From the NCBI GenBank assembly GCA_965369385.1, contig CBDUQP010000115.1, positions 1 to 11,020 on the forward strand: a stretch of 11,020 bases of DNA. The letters run 5' to 3'. Below the pieces are notes generated by a model. That model did not search any database, was not told where the DNA came from, and was given only the letters and a program-made list of their open reading frames with translations. Of the stretch, positions 6,389 through 11,020 are shown in pieces. How positions within the stretch are numbered: the first letter of the stretch is position 1; each line of letters starts with the position of its first letter. Both the position numbers and the translations under genes were made by a program. This DNA comes from CBDUQP01 sp965369385. GTDB lineage: Bacteria; Planctomycetota; Phycisphaerae; SM23-33.

Positions 6389-6688
6389 ATGTTTTGCACG
6401 AATTGTGGGAAAGAAGTGGCTGAGCAGGCCGTGGCGTGCCCCGGATGTGGCTTACCGATGAACGAGAGCGGAGCGACGGGCGCCAAGAGTGAAAAGAGCA
6501 AGCTGGTTGCACTGTTGCTGTGCCTCTTCTTCGGGGTGTTGGGCGTTCACCGTTTCTATGTGGGCAAGGTGGGCAGTGGTATCGCGACACTTCTCACGCT
6601 GGGGTTCTTCGGCATCTGGCCGCTAATTGATCTCCTGATAATCGTCTGCGGCAGTTTCAGAGATGCCGAAGGGAAGTTGCTGAAGTAG
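6389..6688 (+). CDS. Zinc-ribbon/TM2-domain membrane protein (copy 1)
   Basis: This 99-residue protein starts with a zinc ribbon whose ligands are Cys3/Cys6 and Cys17/Cys20 (MFCTNCGK, ACPGCG). A Lys/Ser-rich linker follows, then a TM2 domain from about residue 38 to 99. Two hydrophobic helices (39-53 and about 65-88) are joined by the family hallmark GVHRFYVGK, and the protein ends in the conserved pattern SFRDAEGKLLK. TM2 proteins are small inner-membrane proteins of poorly defined function. ATG 6389 is preceded by GGGAG with a 7-base gap; a TTG two codons upstream is less likely. It heads a rightward gene group and resembles the protein at 8304-8615, its probable paralogue. Confidence 0.88.
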   Translation: MFCTNCGKEVAEQAVACPGCGLPMNESGATGAKSEKSKLVALLLCLFFGVLGVHRFYVGKVGSGIATLLTLGFFGIWPLIDLLIIVCGSFRDAEGKLLK

Positions 6689-6746
6689 CAGTTTGGATGA
6701 CGTTGAGGCAGTTGCTGAGATGAGCCGTACTGGAAGAGGTGTTGTT

Positions 6747-8300
6747 ATGACCACCATAGAGAGATTTCTGGAGTCGCTGGACAGGTCATCCAGCAGGAGC
6801 AGGAGAGATATTAGAGGTGCCAATATGATTGACGATGCCCTGATGGTGAGTCCGCCCGACAGGACTCAGATAATGAAGATCGCGGAAGAGCATTTTGAGC
6901 GGCTTCGCATGCGGGAATTCTTTGATGCTGTGAAGCGACGAAATCGAGAAAGTCGTCATCATTTGGGAATAGACTCCATGGACATGATCGAATTTGCTCC
7001 GGAAATGTTCCCAACAGCCGTGGGCGACGGGTGTCGCTATTTTGGTGGTGATAATGTGATGTTCCAGGTCACCGGGCCCCCAATCCAGCTGAATCGCTTC
7101 ACGCTGGACCGTGATTTCCCACAATGGGCGCCTATTGACCCTCGCCATGTGGACTTCTCTTCGCAGGCAATGCAGGTCCTCCTGAACTGGGGGCCGTTCT
7201 GTGATGATGATAACCATAGGCAGCGAGATCGTTCCCTTTGCGGTTTGCGGTGGCTGCAGGGCGTTATCGGCGAGGAATTGTGGGGTATCGTCGCCGACAT
7301 GCCGGATACAGCCAGACCCTTTCTGATGATCTGGCTCGCTCAGCGCGTGGGGGAGTTTCGGACGCTGCTGCTCTGGGCTCCGATGATGGCCGTTATGGTT
7401 GTGTATATTGTGGACAAGGCCCGCGGTAAATGCGATATCGAAAGCTTCACCGACGCAATACGTCAAACGGCAGTCATGCCGGACGACGAGATTCTTTCAT
7501 CCGTAAACATTCCCGCCAAAGCCTTGCCGGGCTTTCAGAAGATCACTCCCGGCGGTTGCGATTTGGATGCTTTTAAGGGATTGCGTTCGAGCTTGAGAAG
7601 TCCGGAGAGCCTTGAGCGATTCAACCAAGCCGAGAGCATAGGCGCAGACTGTATCCATATATTCGCCGAGGAGAGATTGTTGCAGAGTGTTACCGATGGT
7701 TTCCTGCGGGATCTGACGTCAGTGGAACGGCCGGCTGCTCCACCGTATTGCCACATGCTCAGAACGGGACGCCGGCTGCTGACATGTGCGGGCATGCCCT
7801 GGGACAAGGTATTCGATACCCCAGGTGAGCTTGATCAGTGGCACCGCTCAATATGGACGCTGATGAGATTGGAAAACGTGGCGGCTATGCGACATCAGGA
7901 GTTCCCCATGTCTCCGTTCGCGGATGTCCCTGGCGTGATTGAGCACATTCACAGCGGCCGCCAGTTACTTCGTGAGGCACTGGAGATGCACAGCTATTTT
8001 GTAGACGACCATATAAGGAATAACAGAGTTGCCGACGAGGAATGCTTTCTGTTCTCCGTGACTTCGCAGCTGGGCATGGAACGCTGCACTGTGGAGGTCA
8101 CTCGTAGAGGCATGCACTCCGGCCGTATGTATACGCTCGGCGAGATGGTGGGCACTGATGGTGCGAGCGTCTCGCCGATGACTCGTGAAGCGATAAGAAC
8201 ATGGGCCGAGAACAATGGAATCAGCATTTGCGGCGATGAGCGGCAAGATGGTTCAGAGCAGTTGGAATTCCCGTACACGGATATGGATATGGAGGGCTGA
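6747..8300 (+). CDS. Large protein with degenerate PcfJ-like C-terminal domain
   Basis: This 517-residue protein has a long N-terminal part of no family I recognise. It is rich in charged helices and Trp (LNWGPF, LRWLQGV), with one hydrophobic stretch, RTLLLWAPMMAVMVVYIV, near 225-243 that may be a buried helix or a membrane segment. The C-terminal region from about residue 390 follows the PcfJ-like layout: a Pro-rich lead-in, LREALEMHSYF where the family usually has an HCV-x2-Y core, then CFLFSV, a Cys-Thr-Val-Glu-Val strand and SPMTREAIRTWAE. The Cys of the HC pair and the later QL-x-G-x2-N motif are not kept. PcfJ itself is known from conjugative plasmid pCF10; its biochemical role is unclear. 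ATG 6747 has GAGG 7 bases upstream; alternative starts are ATG 6720 and TTG 6693. It lies between two TM2 paralogues. Confidence 0.6.
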   Translation: MTTIERFLESLDRSSSRSRRDIRGANMIDDALMVSPPDRTQIMKIAEEHFERLRMREFFDAVKRRNRESRHHLGIDSMDMIEFAPEMFPTAVGDGCRYFGGDNVMFQVTGPPIQLNRFTLDRDFPQWAPIDPRHVDFSSQAMQVLLNWGPFCDDDNHRQRDRSLCGLRWLQGVIGEELWGIVADMPDTARPFLMIWLAQRVGEFRTLLLWAPMMAVMVVYIVDKARGKCDIESFTDAIRQTAVMPDDEILSSVNIPAKALPGFQKITPGGCDLDAFKGLRSSLRSPESLERFNQAESIGADCIHIFAEERLLQSVTDGFLRDLTSVERPAAPPYCHMLRTGRRLLTCAGMPWDKVFDTPGELDQWHRSIWTLMRLENVAAMRHQEFPMSPFADVPGVIEHIHSGRQLLREALEMHSYFVDDHIRNNRVADEECFLFSVTSQLGMERCTVEVTRRGMHSGRMYTLGEMVGTDGASVSPMTREAIRTWAENNGISICGDERQDGSEQLEFPYTDMDMEG

Positions 8301-8303
8301 CAA

Positions 8304-8615
8304 TTGTTTTGCAGGCATTGTGGAAATGAAATCTTGCAACAGGCCGTGATATGCGTAAGATGCGGTTGTAGTCCAAGTTACGTGAGAGGGACAAGCCGCA
8401 GGAAAAGCCGGCTCGCGTATGTCCTGCTGGGCATCTTTCTGGGGCATCTTGGGATTCACAATTTCTACGCGGGACGCACCGGCCAGGCAACAGCCCAGCT
8501 TTTGATAACGCTGTTCCTAAGCTGGCTGATCATCCCGATAGTAATCGTGTTCATATGGGTACTAATAGAAGTCTGCACAGTGAAGTTGGGTGTGCAAGGC
8601 CAGGTCATGAAGTAA
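8304..8615 (+). CDS. Zinc-ribbon/TM2-domain membrane protein (copy 2)
   Basis: This 103-residue protein has the same order of parts as the copy at 6389-6688. The zinc ribbon has Cys3/Cys6 and Cys17/Cys20, with an extra Cys22. A basic linker follows, then TM2 helices at about 37-49 and 66-91 joined by GIHNFYAGR. The ending VKLGVQGQVMK is a poorer match to the TM2 consensus than in copy 1. The start is TTG at 8304, three bases after the stop of the PcfJ-like gene. Its ribosome-binding site GGAGG lies inside the end of that gene, so the two are surely cotranscribed and probably translationally coupled. The two TM2 copies differ much in the membrane part, so the duplication is old. Confidence 0.85.
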   Translation: MFCRHCGNEILQQAVICVRCGCSPSYVRGTSRRKSRLAYVLLGIFLGHLGIHNFYAGRTGQATAQLLITLFLSWLIIPIVIVFIWVLIEVCTVKLGVQGQVMK

Positions 8616-8725
8616 TCATGGCAAAGAGAAGCCAGCGACATGCGGCACTGTGCTTGTGTTTGTTCTTGTCTTGAGAATCAACTAGAAGCTTTGCTTCGCT
8701 ATCTTTGAGCAATGAGGAGAATCTT

Positions 8726-9742
8726 ATGGTGTCTGGGACGAATTACCATCTTGTACGCAGTTGTCGGCAAATACCGTTTGAAAAAGACGTAATAGGCGTA
8801 GGCTGGGATGATCACAATTTCAGCGATTATGCGGATGTGGAAGAACTGATTAAGGCTATTGATAAGGACTACGGGATTGGTAGAAGAGCAAATCAGGTGA
8901 GGAGATTCAAGGGGATTAAGAAGGGGGACATAATACTGGTTCCTACATGGGGAGCTGTAGCCATTGCCAGGGCCGAAGATGAGGAGACATATGATCCGGG
9001 TACCTATTACCTTGGATCAAATCAAAGACGAGTGACATTTTTCATGGACAGGAATGGGAAGGTGATCCTTGTTCCACGGAGTCAGTTGGCTACTCGGCTT
9101 CAGGCGCGATGCAAGATTCGACAGACCATTGCTGACATTGGCGTGTTCGCCACAGATATTGAGAAGATTGTCACGCAATTGGAGGACGGACATGCCTACA
9201 CATGGGATTCTGATGTTCTTTCAGCAACAGAGCAACATGCAGAGACAGCGAAGGGCAAATTGCTGGCAAATATCAGGGAGGGACGTACGAATCTGGGAGG
9301 TGGGGGAGTTGGGTTGGAGAAACTGGTGAAAGAACTGCTTACGATAGATGGTTTTGATGCGAATATCTTGGACAAGAAGTGTTTTCCTGATTTTGCTGAT
9401 GCAGATATAGAGGCAACCAGAACCAATTATCTTGGTGACGACGAGTCTTTCTTGATCCAAGTCAAACACCATGATGGACATACCGGGGATTGGGGGATTG
9501 AGCAACTGGACAGGATCAAAGATGTGTTCCCGGAGAAGTTTCCTGACCACAGGCTTGTGCTCATCACGAGCGGCAAGATTTCCAGCAAGGTCCAAGAGCA
9601 TGCATCCGTGAAGGATGTGGGAACAGTTGATGGCGAGGCACTTGTGGAGTGGTTGTTCCCCAAGGTTGGCCTTCTGTCACCGGATACGAGAGTCAGGCTT
9701 GGTTTGATTGATGTTCCGCATATTCATGATACTGATGGGTAG
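8726..9742 (+). CDS. Mrr-type restriction endonuclease-like protein with PUA/EVE-like N-terminus
   Basis: This 338-residue soluble protein ends in an Mrr-type PD-(D/E)xK nuclease domain (about 190-312). It has Glu198 in GLEKLV, Asp227 in DADIEA, the Q-x-K of LIQVKHH (Gln245, Lys247) and the strand LVLITSGKIS. The N-terminal part (about 20-85), with GVGWDD, then FKGIKKGDIILVP and AVAIARA, looks like the PUA/EVE-type fold that often reads modified bases in type IV restriction enzymes. The likely role is cleavage of foreign or modified DNA; specificity is unknown. ATG 8726 has GAGGAG 6 bases upstream; a TTG at 8705 would add seven residues. It lies 110 bases after TM2 copy 2, so cotranscription is possible. 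A 16-base-pair hairpin follows. The gene looks more A/T-rich than leuC or cobA-hemD. Confidence 0.8.
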   Translation: MVSGTNYHLVRSCRQIPFEKDVIGVGWDDHNFSDYADVEELIKAIDKDYGIGRRANQVRRFKGIKKGDIILVPTWGAVAIARAEDEETYDPGTYYLGSNQRRVTFFMDRNGKVILVPRSQLATRLQARCKIRQTIADIGVFATDIEKIVTQLEDGHAYTWDSDVLSATEQHAETAKGKLLANIREGRTNLGGGGVGLEKLVKELLTIDGFDANILDKKCFPDFADADIEATRTNYLGDDESFLIQVKHHDGHTGDWGIEQLDRIKDVFPEKFPDHRLVLITSGKISSKVQEHASVKDVGTVDGEALVEWLFPKVGLLSPDTRVRLGLIDVPHIHDTDG

Positions 9743-9760
9743 GAACGCACTGCGACCGAG

Positions 9761-9800
9761 GCCGGCGGTAACGACAAGAGGCCCTGTTGTTGCCGCCGGC
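9761..9800 (+). terminator. Long stem-loop after the Mrr-like gene
   Basis: A 16-base arm at 9761-9776 pairs with 9785-9800 throughout; 14 pairs are Watson-Crick and two are G-T wobbles. The loop is 8 bases. It starts 18 bases after the stop codon. No T-run follows, yet the stem is strong enough to mark a transcript end or a processing site before the exonuclease gene. Confidence 0.55.
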
Positions 9801-9868
9801 AAGACCATATGGGATTGCTGGTTCAAATGTGAATTCGCCAGCGTTGAAGAATCGAGAAGAGTATACTG

Positions 9869-10381
9869 ATGAAGAATCTTAATTTTGTAGCATTGGATTT
9901 CGAGACTCCCAATAAGAGTGGCGATTCTGCTTGTGCGGTTGGTTTGGTGAAGATTACCGGTGGTGAAATTGTTGCCAGAGAATGTCATCTCATAAATCCC
10001 CAGACCTATTTTCTGAAAGAATTCACACAGAACGTCCATGGCCTGTCAGCTGACGATGTCAAAGATGCTCCCTTGTTCGATGCGGTGTGGGATGAGCTTT
10101 CGCCGCTGCTGGAGGGCGCAGACTTCATCGCCGCGCACAATGCGAGATTTGACAAGTCAGTGCTGCTCAAGTGTTGCAAGACGCACGGCATCAAGCCGCC
10201 GGAGCAGGAGTTTCTCTGCACCGTCAAACTGGCCAAGAAGCACTGGCAACTCAAATGCGCAAAGCTGAACGTAGTCTGCGATCACCTGGGAATAGAACTA
10301 AACCACCACGAAGCCCTATCCGACGCCCTGGCCTGCGCAACGATAGTCCAAAAGGCTGCGGAAACCGGATACAAGTTCTAG
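9869..10381 (+). CDS. DnaQ-like 3'-5' exonuclease (DEDDh family)
   Basis: This 170-residue single-domain exonuclease is of the DNA polymerase III epsilon/RNase T superfamily. All catalytic residues are present: Asp10 and Glu12 in VALDFET (ExoI), Asp95 in AAHNARFD (ExoII), and His147 and Asp152 in HHEALSDA (ExoIII). The family segment NVHGLSADDVKDAP lies at 55-68. It degrades DNA or RNA from the 3' end using two metal ions. The length suits a stand-alone enzyme, not a polymerase subunit with a C-terminal tail. ATG 9869 is preceded by AGAAGAG with a 7-base gap. It is codirectional with the Mrr-like gene but separated by a strong hairpin, so it may belong to the cassette or be an independent gene. 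Confidence 0.88.
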   Translation: MKNLNFVALDFETPNKSGDSACAVGLVKITGGEIVARECHLINPQTYFLKEFTQNVHGLSADDVKDAPLFDAVWDELSPLLEGADFIAAHNARFDKSVLLKCCKTHGIKPPEQEFLCTVKLAKKHWQLKCAKLNVVCDHLGIELNHHEALSDALACATIVQKAAETGYKF

Positions 10382-10679
10382 TCGCGAGCCTGCACTCAAG
10401 CGTGCGTCGTTCCGGCTGCCTGCGATAAGCGGAAAAAGGCGGGACGGTTACTGATCAATTCTCTCTTTCGCTTCCTCCGGATTCTTCGTACGGCCGCGCT
10501 ACGGACGATGGTGCGGCAGAGCGTCTTTGATCGTGGAGGGGGACACGGCCGACTGCTACCGCAGGCGGACATGTCCCCGCTGGAATGCGGCAGGGGGATT
10601 CGTGCATTCGCGCTGCGGGCGGGCGGCGCGTCATGGCGTCTTTGACCGCGAAACCGGGGGCGACTTCACATTTGGGCAC

Positions 10680-10752
10680 AAAGGGGTCAGGAACCTTTTA
10701 TGTGCTGGAAATATAGGCAAAAGAGAAGTTAAAAAAGGTTCCTGACCCCTTT
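10680..10752. mobile_element. REP/MITE-like palindromic element
   Basis: The 20-base arms at 10680-10699 and 10733-10752 are perfectly inverted, with core GGGGTCAGGAACC, around a 33-base middle. The arm sequence resembles elements I associate with REP-associated tyrosine (Y1) transposases and small non-autonomous MITEs. No transposase is in the window, so it would have been moved in trans. As RNA it would form a strong hairpin, and the outer T residues could end transcription in either direction. Confidence 0.65.
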
Positions 10753-10884
10753 TCTCTTAAGGGCCTCCAGAGCAGCCTCGGACAATCGTCGTGGGGGAAA
10801 TGCGGGGAAATGCCACCCGTCAGTATGCGGCAGGGCGATTTGTGCATTCGCGATGCGGGCGATGTTGCGTCTTTGGTCGCGGAG

Positions 10885-10936
10885 GGGGACACGTATGTGC
10901 GCTTCGCCTGCGGCGAAGCTTCTTATACATGTCCCC
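10885..10936. repeat. Compound hairpin in the repeat region
   Basis: An outer 12-base arm at 10885-10896 (GGGGACACGTAT) pairs with 10925-10936, with one mismatch. Nested inside is a perfect 8-base stem, GCTTCGCC at 10901-10908 with GGCGAAGC at 10912-10919, with a 3-base loop. The homologous unit at 10541-10577 keeps only the outer GGGGACA/TGTCCCC pair. Confidence 0.6.
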
Positions 10937-10953
10937 GCCGGTATGCGGCAGCG

Positions 10954-10999
10954 AAAATTGGGACTGTGGGGCTGTTGAAGAAGCCAATTTTGCCCACAG
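10954..10999. repeat. Two interleaved inverted repeats
   Basis: AAAATTGG (10954-10961) is the inverse of CCAATTTT (10984-10991), and CTGTGGG (10964-10970) is the inverse of CCCACAG (10993-10999). The order A-B-A'-B' means both stems can form together only as a pseudoknot; otherwise they are alternatives. Confidence 0.6.
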
Positions 11000-11020
11000 C
11001 GAACCATTAGGATGCAATGT

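Larger units (their letters stand above)
10508..10953. repeat. Degenerate tandem repeat units of about 115 bases
   Basis: Three modules recur in the same order. Module A (TATGCGGCAGGG...GTGCATTCGCG) is at 10584-10622 and 10824-10861, with partial copies at 10510 and 10940. Module B (GCGTCTTTG plus a G-rich tail) starts at 10521, 10636 and 10867. Module C (CATGTCCCCGC) is at 10570-10580 and 10928-10938. The B copies are spaced 115 and 231 bases apart, consistent with a unit of about 115. The REP-like element at 10680-10752 interrupts the series. Confidence 0.65.
10382..11020. other. Non-coding, repeat-rich region
   Basis: I see no credible gene here. Open frames on both strands are short, mutually overlapping and follow the repeats; for example the minus-strand peptide SPCRI recurs because the DNA unit recurs. 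The stretch holds degenerate tandem units, a REP/MITE-like palindrome, a compound hairpin and two interleaved inverted repeats, listed separately. Confidence 0.7.

Noticed and set aside
6786..7466. 226-codon minus-strand frame within the PcfJ-like gene
   Set aside because: It is antisense to a longer, better supported gene; the His/Pro-rich product looks like a shadow.
10455..10892. Minus-strand frames sharing the peptide SPCRI
   Set aside because: The shared peptide follows from the repeated DNA units; the frames are short and interrupted, and the REP-like element falls between them.
10508..10953. CRISPR array
   Set aside because: Units are about 115 bases, degenerate and without regular spacers; no cas gene is present.

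Overview
The window reads as a bacterial chromosome segment of moderate to high GC. The most likely source is a planctomycete-type bacterium, perhaps a Phycisphaerae relative. This is an inference from the fused SUMT/uroporphyrinogen-III synthase, the style of the LeuC, frequent GTG/TTG starts and the repeat-rich intergenic DNA. No 16S or other definitive marker is present.

Left part (1-4150), housekeeping. leuC (leucine biosynthesis) and a cobA-hemD fusion (tetrapyrrole/siroheme branch) lie on the minus strand, each with its own candidate promoter. A small PilZ-domain protein is divergent on the plus strand. A tRNA-Gln(CTG) follows with a recognisable promoter and a strong intrinsic terminator.

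Middle (4150-5230). An unrecognised 160-residue protein lies on the minus strand. Upstream of it is about 530 bases without a convincing gene, containing short tandem repeats and inverted repeats.

Right part (5230-10381), an accessory cassette. A WYL-domain transcriptional regulator is transcribed leftward. Facing away from it are a zinc-ribbon/TM2 membrane protein, a large protein with a degenerate PcfJ-like C-terminus, a second zinc-ribbon/TM2 protein, an Mrr-type nuclease with a PUA/EVE-like N-terminal region, and a DnaQ-like DEDDh exonuclease. The WYL promoter has a perfect -35, a 17-base spacer and a near-perfect -10. A 16-base inverted repeat fills the spacer, which is where an autorepressor operator would sit. 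WYL repressors with such operators (CapW, BrxR) control known anti-phage systems. Together with two nucleases and two small membrane proteins around an unusual core protein, this suggests an undescribed defence-type cassette. That function is inferred, not shown.

Right edge (10382-11020) has no credible gene. It carries degenerate tandem units of about 115 bases, a REP/MITE-like element with perfect 20-base arms, a long compound hairpin, and a terminal stretch with two interleaved inverted repeats.
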